A DNA stretch of 64,000 nucleotides. Source: Epithemia pelagica. Taxonomy: Eukaryota; Bacillariophyta; Bacillariophyceae; Surirellales; Surirellaceae. The translations under genes and the position numbers were made by a program. Shown in pieces: positions 11,901-21,039 of the stretch; positions within the stretch are counted from its first letter, which is position 1, and every line of letters starts with the position of its first letter. The notes beneath the pieces are model-generated. The model did not search any database, had not been told where the DNA came from, and worked only from the letters and a program-made list of their open reading frames with translations. Where the stretch lies: contig OX337229.1 of assembly GCA_946965045.2 (NCBI GenBank), positions 5,890,001 to 5,954,000 of the forward strand, read 5' to 3'.

Positions 11901-13067
11901 TTGTGCCATGGGTTGTCGATGATGATGAAGTGCCTTCTGGCCACTCGCTCGTCCTCCTTGGGGTGGTACGACCGGGATGGGTACCGTCGCCGACAATTTT
12001 TTGGAGGCACCCGATGGTACAGGGTTTGGAGCAATGGAGGGTACCATTGCCGTACTCGAAACTGGTGTGGGAAGACTGGCGGCGGTTGGTACGACGGGAG
12101 CGGCTCCACTGGAAATGACGGGTGTTGCTTCTGGTGCTGTTGGTGGAACTGGCAGGGGCGCTGTTGGTTCCAGTGGAGTGGTCGTCGTTGCTCCTCCGTC
12201 CGTGACCGGTTGGGTGCTGGAATTGCGCGGCGCCAAGGAAGAGAGTGCGGCATTCATGCGTTTCCCCACGCTCGATCCCCGTCGCAGCGACAATTGAGTG
12301 CGTGAATGTTGAAATGGTTCGTCTTCGGCCACGCGCGAATTTTTGCGGGCCAAGGAGGAAATTTCGCGCCCCAGGGCCATCCATCGCACACGTTCCTCCT
12401 CTCCCGTTTCCGTGGCTCGTGTGGGATGGTCTTTATTGCATTGTTCCAGTCGTTGGTTCGCCGCCACTCGACCCTGATGCAATCGCTCCAACAATAATGT
12501 TCGGTGGGCAATCAAGTGGCGCATGCGTCGTTCTCGCGAGGGTTGTTTGGCATGGGATTTTTCACTCAAGACAGTCGCAGCAGCAGCAGCAGTTCCGGAT
12601 TTTTCCGAGACTGTGGTGGTCGGTGATCTCCGTGGAATCAATGCCGCAGGTTGAGACAATGTTGTTGGTCGTGTTTCCTCTTTTTCTTCTTCTTCGTTTT
12701 GTGGTTGTTGTTCATGGAGAGGCCCTTTGGCAGGCGATTCGGGAGTGGCATGATCGTTTCCCTCCGAGGATTTGTGGGTTCCAATTCGTTTGTGGGTAGT
12801 AGCTTCTTTGAATTGTTCCGATGTTGCTTCCATTTGTTGTGAATTGGTGTTTGGTGGTGGTTCTAATTCATCGTTTGGGGCTTGAGTGGCTGTCGTCGTG
12901 ATGGTGGACGTTGTTGCAGTATCCTTCTCAGGTTCCTCCTGCTTTGGCTCATTCTTGTTGGTAGTTTTCGAGCCCGGTGCTGTTTGGTCGCGCCTGGGAC
13001 GACGCGGTGGAGGTACTTCGGGTTCGATCCGCTTGCGCTTGCTGCTCCGTGGACCCGCCATTGCCAT
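5946..13067 (-). CDS. EP400/Eaf1-like chromatin scaffold: HSA - degenerate SNF2 - SANT
   Basis: A single open frame of 2373 residues; the ATG at 13067 was chosen because the longer frame begins with TTG. Seen in order: a basic, low-complexity N-terminus; an HSA-like helix near residue 517 (LLEEMRWLATDFIEERKWK), which in relatives binds actin and Arp4; a SNF2-like ATPase region (about 780-1330); and a SANT/Myb-like domain near 2026-2055 (WTPREEVLLKKTVLRFGTNW). The ATPase region keeps a P-loop (GPVSSGKT) and motif Ia (GPQLVVCSADSLVKWL). Motif II reads VVDSRYP instead of DEAH, and motif VI has lost the QxxxRxxRxGQ pattern although GGLGVESANLVVVVDEDW remains. EP400 and yeast Eaf1 are scaffolds of NuA4-type acetyltransferase and H2A.Z-exchange complexes. 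I infer a scaffold without strong ATPase activity. The C-terminus is Ser/Pro/Ala/Gln-rich. Confidence 0.8.
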   Translation of the reverse strand: MAMAGPRSSKRKRIEPEVPPPRRPRRDQTAPGSKTTNKNEPKQEEPEKDTATTSTITTTATQAPNDELEPPPNTNSQQMEATSEQFKEATTHKRIGTHKSSEGNDHATPESPAKGPLHEQQPQNEEEEKEETRPTTLSQPAALIPRRSPTTTVSEKSGTAAAAATVLSEKSHAKQPSRERRMRHLIAHRTLLLERLHQGRVAANQRLEQCNKDHPTRATETGEEERVRWMALGREISSLARKNSRVAEDEPFQHSRTQLSLRRGSSVGKRMNAALSSLAPRNSSTQPVTDGGATTTTPLEPTAPLPVPPTAPEATPVISSGAAPVVPTAASLPTPVSSTAMVPSIAPNPVPSGASKKLSATVPIPVVPPQGGRASGQKALHHHRQPMAQPPHPSAATQQSSSQGLLTSASLARASAKPAPPPPRGIPPHNILGLAMRRPTPPVVVLPEAVALRERRQRVETKLVQLAQQRHTRSEAPHSSSGTTSTTTTTRNRPDWVRDFCTHGVSPPPRLPQRRRTQWDVLLEEMRWLATDFIEERKWKLCTARAVAQSVVHSTVVSTTTASVEPVPQPPQEEDETTTTTKEPAIPTAVVESIPDRTTATTTSPMPAESPALPSTTNTTNTEEPEDGKRKFAALEEEEEDRSQNEDTLRDIAKTCTSFVSQFWSLHQDPETGDNPDDDVLRGDSTRDAEEETKEGNRPVELTTKATTTTTTTTTPTKETHTADDTNTTETSAPVVSTSSSPEKRHVDLDEISDTLDHLIPLLLAVKQAEPKPSKSYGVDFFAHEATGVGFMEDLWKKNSVGCLLSGPVSSGKTFSTCAILWKYKSLGPQLVVCSADSLVKWLNELHYFEGVSPVPMSAKLSSSLAAAARTTTSSLVVICSFSDLKTMTEDVLSQFQTIVVDSRYPVGFRGSRPPTYLDTHENSSHSLLSMSAPKELASTDWWERIVSLVFKSNARRIVVDHFSSMDLLGLLDGFSDRMVLEHLSLRAAFLYGSALFSTEWKFSKKNLLGWARRHIKRSADTTSGGDGTSSKFLRVRGLFCKMLDMTTYTLVSESKVTPQVEIVLCDMTPTQRTSYEYCCNSVKTALSRRLEVDTVQFAFRGIAEALMRLRRICTHADAQSVLDSFPVRQQLLDYSFSTLEKSTSSQPDAELASFILKGSGKFRELSRILVQDGGVTLEPEIHESAEIPQRAASEKESQSDGPIKVAILAVLPEVQLLVSLLLGALGVCHEVLLSYHGAIHRNGSTAAWLATQRVLSRFNDRISESSRMVNVVVASPIAVAGNHGGLGVESANLVVVVDEDWSGRGDLLMRSLFSRVSFANEQQQGECRVLRLISQNSCEENFCVTNSDNGTHASMKDFKLPWPVNAFGILEPPQNLRSSEESVVYNNWISSGSSEGLHLFPGKGLFAWSNENLEKVLCNELSCRPLFGRSSGPLFLPSSSGSLTVESQVSIMKNLSKSEGESSAFSFHLVDSCIKCTSSVPPFPNDFDVEFSSGWNVSPVAQFARRLDTHVEGDEGQPSEKLVVPLSHQPVGWQEMSGSETVSVAEKEEKEPTVEALAGGLLEYDDSAFPALSDISHNVYASSFLLSNKLLSSEGSQGMELLVYFPPIFPRLLESAVVAPESVPSPISRESRNKRVRPLIDGLPVKKLKLAGGEFMDTSVTAHDPPLVTEENSLKNDAAAVLLDLTDDYGLAGIGAIPLPRDSAVFSNQILAESRPNSSAVLDDFEAGAHPIDHSESEESRHLDSHARGASNSLILFIARRRQRGQMGMPVYQPGRSHPNLNNVVAPWAHPVANHYHPASNGLYGSNGVESGDRQKKNAFQDPSRETSIVARPLSGVDQNPARPAAMAVFGNSGNASKTKDLHRSRLIAASRQYGHGATLFDAAPFRAAAVRLRNKLSHRLSRLCWQAGGAYESGPGLPLAVSKPLGRSQIFRNDFQGDPALWTSVVKRLKSRDSKTGDEAIEVSHAQSSDLRRSLSSPCRVDFGPFNSGFLYLPSGMTATAPPRPSVGVTLPMGVKLPPTSKDQIIPWTPREEVLLKKTVLRFGTNWALASRALSGLQDLVTVTRQPQASQCFPRASKSCKEHWQILTRNDSSLGTEAKKVERRQRETFTVTFPESYALDVRHEIIGSDAKDKTEKTGTESKKPSVLVTIVPSDNIEVTTSAADVDNLGFLHGSSSMSAEPTVGKRRTFSAMSSARKKLQSGPSVIPGITDGASPNIAHSHPSHMQSVQSSVASSWTGGRTEMWPLQFLDASDRFLANQAQQQAAAAAAASSSGPSRSPPSSAMAPVARQHSAPVTSTRPTPTAMSVGQISTPQTNHAQRSTSNPYPPSAVRADGRAQSAMHVFVPPQNQSSRTPSAARQSTVPGGSPARK

Positions 13068-13820
13068 GCAATTAGTCCACCCAAAATTCAATCGAATTCA
13101 TGTGGTCTTGTTGCTTTCAATTATAAAATGCTTCCATTCAAGGAACGGTGGATGGTATGAAGTATCTCCTCGTCTAATACCTCCTATTATTACAGAGTCG
13201 CGTTGCTGCTGCTGCTCGTGCTGCTCCACACCCTCTCGTCTTCGTGTCGCTTCGCTTCGCTCCGCCGCAAACGTGGTGGCGGACAGACACTGTTTTCTGG
13301 GTGGCTCTGGGTGTACTATCTCGAACTAAGCCCTTTGCCGTGGTGTAGGAAACGCAATGCTTTTGAAAGTACACTTGAATCTATATTATTTTATGTTTTC
13401 CTGTGATTCGTACACTCTATCCTATACCAATTGTTCGGGCTTATCTTCGGTCCATCTTCTCTCTTTCCTCAGCGAGAATACCTCGATGCTTCAATGGATG
13501 ATTTCTTCAGCTTTAGGATAGGATCGCTCGAGATTCGTAACCACCAACACAACGCACGAGCACGCACGACGAACGCGGAACTCACGCACGTCTCACGCCG
13601 AGATCTGGATCTTTTGTGCCACCTGGAACCCATCGACCTGCAGTCTGTCCATGGTCCCCACAAAGGCAAGATCGCGATCCGCACACATGATGGCATGTCA
13701 TCGCGATTGGCTGTCTCTTTCAACAACCACAACAACAGAAGAAGACTATACTTGTTCCTGCCGTTGCAGCGTTTGAAAAAAGGGAAACAACCAAGCTTCC
13801 ACAATTGTAGTATCACGAGG
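13068..13820. other. Intergenic, divergent promoter region
   Basis: This lies between two divergent genes. A frame open from 13431 continues into the gene at 13821, so a longer N-terminus starting at the ATG at 13494 (MDDFFSFRIG) cannot be excluded. I see nothing else. Confidence 0.4.
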
Positions 13821-15597
13821 ATGCACAGACGGCACCGAAATTTTCTAGTGGTGGAACTCCTTGGGTGGTTCTTGTTGGGCCACTCTGTGGTGGAGGCCAA
13901 AAGTGGTGGTAGTTCTTTGATGGATGCTGCTGGCAATCTACGAGTGAATACCGTGTCCGACTCGACAACCTTGGAAGGAGGTGTCCTGACGTACATTACC
14001 AGTCCTGGTACACCGTCCTCCTTGGTGGATTCCTCGGATGGAGTAGTGTTGTCCTTGTTGGAGGCCGGTCCCCCGGCCACCCTAATGTGTCCGGGCGCCA
14101 CACTCTCGTCCTCCTCCGAGTCGGACTGTATATCCTTGGCCACTTCAACGTTGGTTGCGAATTGCATTGTCGTGGATGGCATGACGGCTGGTGATATCGA
14201 GGCTGGATTGAGCGAGTCACGACATGGCATCACCCTCTCGACCCTCTTTGGCGCCAAAATTGCGGCCCGTGGTGACGACGACGACGACAATACGGATGCC
14301 ACCAAACAAACCCTGGTGCTTCCCATTCGAGGAGCCGACACAGTGTCGGAAGAAGCCATTGTCCAGCAAGTGGAATCGCTCTTTGCGGCGGCCGCAGCAG
14401 CAGAATCTTCCACCAAGCTGTCGTTGGGAGAATTCTATGACTTGAAAATTGTCCCCTACACCGACCCTCAACAGGTACGTACGGTTGTGAAATCTATTCA
14501 TGTATAGTTGGTTGTGTGCCAGCGTAATAGAGCCCGATATGGCACGACGACTCGTGTGTGGGGAAGATTTTTGTGATGATTTGTTTCTGTTGAATCTGAT
14601 GAGCTGCTGTATATACATATATATTCATATGCGTGTGTGATGCTGTACATTTTGGTAGATTCAATCTCTCTTGTCGACCGAAGAGTCCTTGACGACAACC
14701 GAACGTACAGGACCTCTTTCGGTAGCACTGGTCCAAGCGCATCGAACGGCCAAGGACTTGGTGTCCCAGAACATGTTCAATGTCCTTCCACCCTTGGTGA
14801 GTCAAGGCCTCTTGGCGGTCGAAACTGTCCACAGCAAGCTGAGTCGGACCGTCCGGGCCCGGTTGGCCTCCTGGAACACACGCGTCGCACGAGGCTTGGT
14901 TCTGGAAGGATTTGGGAGCGACGCCGAAGCACTCCTGCAGTCGGTCCTTCGCAAGTTTGATACCGATACCATTGGAGTGGCCACACTCCCGGCCGTGGCC
15001 GTCCGTCGCATGGAATTGCGGTTGCAACTCCAAAGATTGCTCGAGCAGGGAATCCAACAAGCCTTTGAGGGTCAAATTGCCAATTTGGAAACGACCTGTA
15101 CGAAACGATTGGACGTGCAAATGCTCAAGACGGTGGGACAACCCGCGGAAGCCGTCATGGATGCGAATGCCGCCGCCATTCGCAACGAGGCCTTGAGTTT
15201 TGAAACGACGGCTGCCGGGTTACAAGTCCCCTCTTTGGGATTGACCACGGCCCAGGCCGTCCGGGACATGACGGCCAAACTCAACGATCAAGTCTTGAGC
15301 TTTCCCGACAGTCCGGCGGCCAAGATTCAACGCATGGGTAAGGTTCAAAAGGCGGCCCGCAAGGATAAGAAACCGGGACAGCGTGCCATTGACATTGGAT
15401 TGGATTTGGTGGCCGTCTTACGGCCGGATGGATTTGGGAGTTTGCAAGGCTTTGCCGGGTATCAATTGGGGGGAAACAGTCTGACCTTTGGCATTCACAA
15501 CGATGCCGATGATCCTCAAGTGATTGCTCAATTTGGTGGCGTACGTCCACCCCTTTTGCGGGTGCAACCCAAATTGCGATTCGATGTGGAACTTTAA
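13821..15597 (+). CDS. Conserved-looking secreted protein of unknown function (two exons)
   Basis: Exons are 13821-14474 and 14659-15597 with a 184-nt intron in phase 0 (CAG|GTACGT ... TTGGTAG), giving 530 residues. The ATG at 13821 opens a classic signal peptide: basic MHRRHR, a hydrophobic core (FLVVELLGWFLLG) and a cut near VVEA. The rest has no membrane span I can see. The middle is helical with few aromatics; a basic patch (KVQKAARKDKKPG) precedes a C-terminal segment of alternating hydrophobic residues that may be beta structure. The high share of Ala, Leu and Val suggests a folded lumenal or extracellular protein. I do not recognise the family. It is convergent with the gene at 15750, 153 bases away. 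Confidence 0.75.
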
Positions 15598-15749
15598 AGA
15601 TACACAAGAACCGTGCTAGCCATGGAACGCAATTGAACCATTGTGGAACTACTCCCTCGGGCATTTGTGGACCTACCATGAGGAACGTGCTCGAAAGACT
15701 ATAAAAGGGTGAAACTTCACCAATACTAAAGCATTGATATATCTCCGTG

Positions 15750-16874
15750 TCATATTTCAAAGGAATACGATAATCGAGGAGGACTAGAGACTGACAGTTG
15801 GTGAAATTGAACTTCGGTCGATACCTCGAGCTCTTCTTTTCCTTCTTCTGGTCGAGTCTGTCGGATGGGTGCTCTCGTTTTCTTCTTGATGGGACTCATA
15901 TCTTCATCACTGGGCCAGAGTCCATTTAGAGGAAGGATCCAAGGATGATGGGTACCAGCCTCGCCTTCGATGGGTGTCGATGTCATGCCCCATTCTTCAT
16001 TGGACGGCATGCGATGGAGGACTGACGTGTCTTGCCCTTCTTCTTCGTCGTCGTCTTCTCCTTCGGGCCGGGAGCATTCCTCCTGTTCCGCCTGGTACGA
16101 CGACGACGACATGCCAAAGAATTTGGGATGAAAGAGTTTGGCCCACAACAAGTCATGGCTGGACGACTGTTGTTGTAGGGATTCCAGTGAGATGTCGTGG
16201 AGTGGTTTGGTTCGAAACCAATCGTCGAGCGTTACTTCGGACACGGCATCATTTTCCTTGTCCTTCTCGTCGTCGTCGTTCCATTCCAAGGATGGTGGAG
16301 GATGAGGAACGTCAATCTTGGTAGGAAGCGCAGTGTCGCGCAATGGATTCTCCACACAACACTCGTCAGCGGGCACAAAACTAATCGTCCCTTGTTGCAA
16401 GGATGAAGCCGCCTGTCCCTTTTGTTGTCCATGTGGTTGTTGCAAAGACGAAGGTGGACGGAACTTGTAATTTCTTGGAACCGGCACTGGTTCTCGTGGT
16501 CTTGACGGACTGCAGAACGATCGAGACCGTGACAGTAGCATCCTGGAACGACGTGGTGGCCGAGTATGTGATGCATCTTGTGGTACTTTTTTGAGTTCCA
16601 TCAAGGGAGGAACACGATGCACCAATTGATTCTTCTTGGTTGTAGTCAAGGGCAACAATGGCATTTGGTCACGTTGTTGTGTTCGAGCAAATGGCAATTC
16701 CTCCTTGCAGCGTCGACGATTCGTGTTCTTGTTCTTCTTTTTCAAGAGATGGAGAATCCATTCATGGGACAATCGTTTTCGATTGCAACGGACCATTGTA
16801 GTGTTGGGGTGTTCCGTCCAGAAAGAAGAAGAAGATGATGATGTCGACGACGACGACGAAGCCAAGTCTCTCAT
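15750..16874 (-). CDS. Hypothetical acidic low-complexity protein
   Basis: About 374 residues from the ATG at 16874 (MRDLASSSSS); the frame stays open upstream, and another ATG at 16982 (MFDPWIAG) would add 36 residues. The stretch between them ends in a pyrimidine tract and TGCAG, so it may be leader or intron. The protein begins with a Ser run, has a basic middle (HLLKKKNKNTNRRRCK; SRMLLSRSRS) that could be a nuclear signal, and an acidic second half (EGEDDDEEEGQD). A tryptophan-bearing stretch (LDDWFRTKPLHDISLESL) is the only part that looks folded. No family recognised. It is probably nuclear and disordered, by inference. Confidence 0.5.
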   Translation of the reverse strand: MRDLASSSSSTSSSSSSFWTEHPNTTMVRCNRKRLSHEWILHLLKKKNKNTNRRRCKEELPFARTQQRDQMPLLPLTTTKKNQLVHRVPPLMELKKVPQDASHTRPPRRSRMLLSRSRSFCSPSRPREPVPVPRNYKFRPPSSLQQPHGQQKGQAASSLQQGTISFVPADECCVENPLRDTALPTKIDVPHPPPSLEWNDDDEKDKENDAVSEVTLDDWFRTKPLHDISLESLQQQSSSHDLLWAKLFHPKFFGMSSSSYQAEQEECSRPEGEDDDEEEGQDTSVLHRMPSNEEWGMTSTPIEGEAGTHHPWILPLNGLWPSDEDMSPIKKKTRAPIRQTRPEEGKEELEVSTEVQFHQLSVSSPPRLSYSFEI

Positions 16875-18563
16875 GGTAGAAAGTTGGGCAGGATCAACTG
16901 CAGTAAACGTGACAAAGGGTGGTAACGAAACAGAAAAGAAAAAATGTGGACGTGCCAAGCCTGCAATCCAGGGATCGAACATACGACGGAGACGGCCAGA
17001 AAGGAAAGACTCACCAAACAAACGGATCTGGAGTCTGGAGAGAGCCAATGGAGTGTCAACTGGAGGCGTTTGGCCCAAAACAATAAATGTGTTGTACCTT
17101 GGATTCTTTTGGCCAGAAAAGTAGCCGTTGGTTGCCTGACGAGGTGTTCCACAACAACCGAATGACAGGCAGAGGACACTGCATGAATGGGTCGTGTGTG
17201 TCGGTGATCGGTGACAGGTGGAGTGTACCTTGCAATCTCAACAATTGCTCTTTGCTGTGTCCTCTATGGAGAAATACCTCACCAAATCCCCCAATCATGT
17301 CTTGTGCCTTGGTTATTCCGCTCATTCGGTTCTCGACTCGAACTCGACACCTTTTGGGAGTCTCATCATTATTTGTTGTTGGGGTTTGGGGTTTGGGGTG
17401 CCCCGTCCCCAAAAGACTCGAACTATTTACTATTGCCCTTGACCAAATCGGCGAACCAAAAAATTTCAGACAGAGAGAGCGCGCGGAGTGTTCCAGTGTA
17501 GAATGGACAAGATAAACTTAAGCCCATGAGAGAGTAGTGAAATTTGGTTGCGAGCGGGAATGAGAGTCTGCTGGTCGTGCTCGTTCTTCGACAACTCTTT
17601 CGCGATCCACACGAACCATTCCCTCCAACGCACGACTGAGAAAAGGTCGGTCTGCTCCACGTTTCCATTGCCCTCCATAAGTACATATTTACTAAGCCCC
17701 TTTAATTATCCCTAATGACCTTACTTATGTTTTCAATTACTTAGGGAGAGTCAATTATTAAAAGTATAGCATGAGCTGTCACATGGAGTGAAAGGTGAAA
17801 TCTATGCTGGGCTTTATTATTTTGCTGCCGAGGCCGAAGATGCCGAATGCCGGGTCGAATCCGTCCTGTTTCTGTGTTGCGACCATGACAAGCAACCACC
17901 GTAAATCGTCGTCGTACGGCAAGACGACCTTCTTGGGATCCTTGCTTCGTCATTTCGTGGATCAAAACATTGGACCGTGGAACTCAAGAATGGAAGATCT
18001 AGTGAGTATCGTGGCATTGATTTTGTCGTCGGCCGAAGATAGCATGTCCTTGCACACTTGGTCGAAGCCGTTCAGAGTTTACACCACAAGAACCGGGTGG
18101 GCCTCTATTGCGGATACTATTGTCGATTGTCGCCCATCCCAACTCCCAACTCCCAACTGATACTCCAGTGTAGGTAGTTGGGGATATCTACGTACTCCTA
18201 CTCTAAAGGGGTAGGGAAGTACTACGTAGCTAGTAGAAGAGAGAGAGATAGAGCCAATAGCTCCCGACTCTTTCGTGGCGGGACTCAAGACACGGAAGTT
18301 GGAACCCGAACACGAATGAGAGTGGACAGATCGACAGACGGTTCAACAGATGTTCGCTGCAAGAGCATTTTTTGCAGTCTTGAAATTTTGTATCTCGCAG
18401 ACACACCATGGTGGTGCACTTCTTTGGTGCAACACAACCTGAAGCAGCAGAATGTCCTTGATCCAAACGTACAATTCCTAAACGAGAACCTCTAGAACAA
18501 TTCACTCACTTTGATCTCGCGTGATCCCTTCCAACAACTTGTGTGGATCTCATCATCATCAGT
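16875..18563. other. Intergenic 1.7 kb containing a decayed LSM10-like copy
   Basis: Only short chance frames are present apart from the LSM10-like remnant at 17885. Around 18135-18240 there is a short direct repeat (CCCAACT units) and several TACGTAG/TAGTAG-type words. Confidence 0.4.
17885..18100 (+). pseudogene. Decayed LSM10-like gene copy
   Basis: This aligns by eye to the intact gene at 28573: it starts ATGACAAGCAACC, and shares the stretches for SSSYGK, LGSLLRHFVDQ, then SSAEDSMSL. Small indels break the frame and an in-frame TAG appears after the SRMEDL region. The 3' half (linker and Sm2 motif) is missing. It is a dead partial copy about 10.7 kb from the source. It has lost the upstream promoter motif found at the other copies. 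Confidence 0.8.
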
Positions 18564-20791
18564 ATGCAGCAACCCTCGTCGTCCCTGTTGTCCATGGAGG
18601 GACAACGTCCTCCGTCTCTGGACGATTTGGTGATTCAATCGTCCGATACATTGCGAGAAACACAAATTGACATGAAAATACCCGAAGGGTGGTCAGGCAC
18701 CGTACCCATTTTACAAGGTCCCCGAGGACAAGTCGAATCCTCCAATTTGTTAAAAGGAGTACGTGTGTCTTGAGTGTTTTGGTGGTTCGTATCGATTGAA
18801 ACCAAATGGTTGTACTCACACATTTCTATAAATGTGTGCTTCTTGTGTCGTCTGTTTCTTGTTTTCTTGTTCTTACTTTTGTGCGTTCTTTTTCTTTTCT
18901 GGATACGGTCTTTCTCTCTCTCTCTCTTTGCAGTGTTTACGACGAGGGGTTCCTCCCGCACTCCGATGTGCCCTGTGGTTGTCCAACGTCATTCAGGCTG
19001 TTCGTCCGCATCAAGGTCCAGAGGATTGGCATTCCTATCGAACCTTGGGCAAAGTCCAAACTCTCGATCATGCCTATGAAACCCTGTTGCGAACCATGGT
19101 GGTGGGCGAACAAACCACTTCCAACAACAATAACAAGGAGCGTACTCCCAGTGGATCGCACATGGACAAGAACAATGGGACGGAGTCCATTTTTGTCGTG
19201 ACGGAACGATTGTGGAAGGAACGGCCGATTCCTACCTATGGTTTGGTGGCGGGTTCCGAGGCCTATCAAAAAATATCGGGCATTACCGACCGTGGCCGCA
19301 TGGCCTTGAAACGCGTCTTGATTGCTCTGGAACATGTCTTGGGTATTATGGAACATGCTCCCATGGTTCCCACCTTGACAGCTTTGCTCTTGACCACCAT
19401 GTCGGAATCCTATGTCTTTACCGCCATTCGAGAAATGGCGCATGATACCGCTTGGTTTTTGCCCATTTCCAAACGAGAACATGCCGGGTATTGTTGTGCC
19501 TTTCGACGCATCATGTTTCGACTCCATGAACAAACGGCAACCTACCTGGATGATCGAGGCATTTTAGATGTCGACAGTCTCCACTACATTTTTCGAGATC
19601 TCTTTGTCGAGTACGTGGATATGACAATCGACCGATACAGCGATTTTCAGCTGGCATCTCACACACTTGTTTGCCGTCCCCATTGCTTCGTGTCCTATTC
19701 CATTGTACAGTATTTTGCCCTTACGGGCCGTCCAACGCATCATGGATATTTACACGTTGGAAGGTTCCAAAGTCTTGTTTCGGGTCGGTGTGGCCTTGTT
19801 TGTCTTGTACAAACGCGAGGCGGCCGAATCTCTCGTGACCATTTCCAATGCGCAGGATTGGTGGCAGACCCTCAAACACTGGTCCCATCACAAACTCTTT
19901 AATTTTGATGTCGTCTTGCGCAAGGCCTATGGCGTGCATGGTCGGGTCATGCGGACGCAATTTCGATTTCCCAGTCGCGCCATTCTCCAACGCATTGTCA
20001 AGGCCGAAGAATGGCGACTCCAAATGGAAGGCGATGGAGGAACCGACTTGGAGGACGACGCCAACGACTCGGGCTTTCACGGCACGCCCTTGGGATTGTG
20101 TCAACATGACGAAGAGATTGAATTGGCCGGACATTTACGGGAAACCATACAACCCGTCTTGGCCAAACCAATCCCCGTCCGACAAGCATTGGCGTGCTGG
20201 GTCCCTTTGACCATGCGATTGACCAATCTCAATTTACTCTATTCCACCAATTTTCATGGACGGAGTCTCGACATGTTTTATACACGACTGGAAAAGGTCA
20301 AACACTCCATCATTCTCCTCGAAGTGTTGGACGCGGGTACGACCGAACCACCCACCAATGGTTCTTCGTCGACGACGACAACAACAACATCGACTGTCAT
20401 TGGAATGTACGCTTCGCAAGCCTGGCGTATTTCCAGTCAAACCTATGGAGACGGCGAATGTTTTCTGTTTCGGGCCTCCCCTCATCCCAAATGTTGGAAA
20501 TGGCATCCCGACCCCGAAACCGAATTTGATTTGAACAGTCCTTCGGATTTTTCCTCCAATGCCATTATGCATCAATTCATGGTCGGTCAAGCCGGCTTTA
20601 TCTCCATGGGTGGCAATCGAGATGGATCCTGTGGCCTTCGACTCAATGAAGACTTTACCCGAGGAGAATCCGCACCCGCCTCGGGATTTGACAATGAACC
20701 ATTGCATGGTGGCAACAAGAACTCCGTCTTTTCCATTGGACTCTTGGAAGTATATGGATTGGTGCGACAAATCGATGGCAAAGCAGTCTAA
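18564..20791 (+). CDS. TBC-TLDc domain protein (three exons)
   Basis: Exons are 18564-18758, 18934-19610 and 19651-20791, 670 residues. The second intron is only 40 nt (GTACGT ... TTTTCAG). Removing it turns two unrelated frames into DWHLTHLFAVPIA...SILPLRAVQRIMDIYTLEG, the typical TBC segment. The TBC domain starts with LRRGVPPALRCALW, and the TLDc domain occupies roughly residues 470-668, with VIGMYASQAWR, GECFLFRASPH and FSIGLLEVYGL. The usual TBC catalytic pair (IxxDxxRT, YxQG) is not evident, so GAP activity is doubtful. The same combination and loss are known in TBC1D24/Skywalker, which acts in vesicle traffic and oxidative-stress tolerance and binds V-ATPase through TLDc. It is convergent with the heme-flavin fusion gene. 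Confidence 0.88.
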
Positions 20792-21039
20792 TAATACTAT
20801 AGAGAGAGTGCAGTGTGTAAGCTACGAATACCCGCCTCCGTGTCATGGTCTCATGATATGTCCACCGCATGTCGACAAACTGCAGAGAGTCGTTCCATAT
20901 AGGTACCCCTAGGATTGTAACAAACAAAACATGTCCCACTAACAAACACTAATAGAAGTAATAGTACCTTTTCACATCAACTTACGAATGCCGGATCAAC
21001 AAAAATCCGGTCGCTGAACACTAAACAGACACGACGCTT

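Noticed and set aside
13469-14416. 315-codon minus-strand frame opposite the secreted protein
   Set aside because: The plus strand has a signal peptide and a clean intron; the minus frame is compositionally odd and motif-free.
17423-17686. 87-codon minus-strand frame
   Set aside because: No motif, no copy elsewhere, and no upstream signal.
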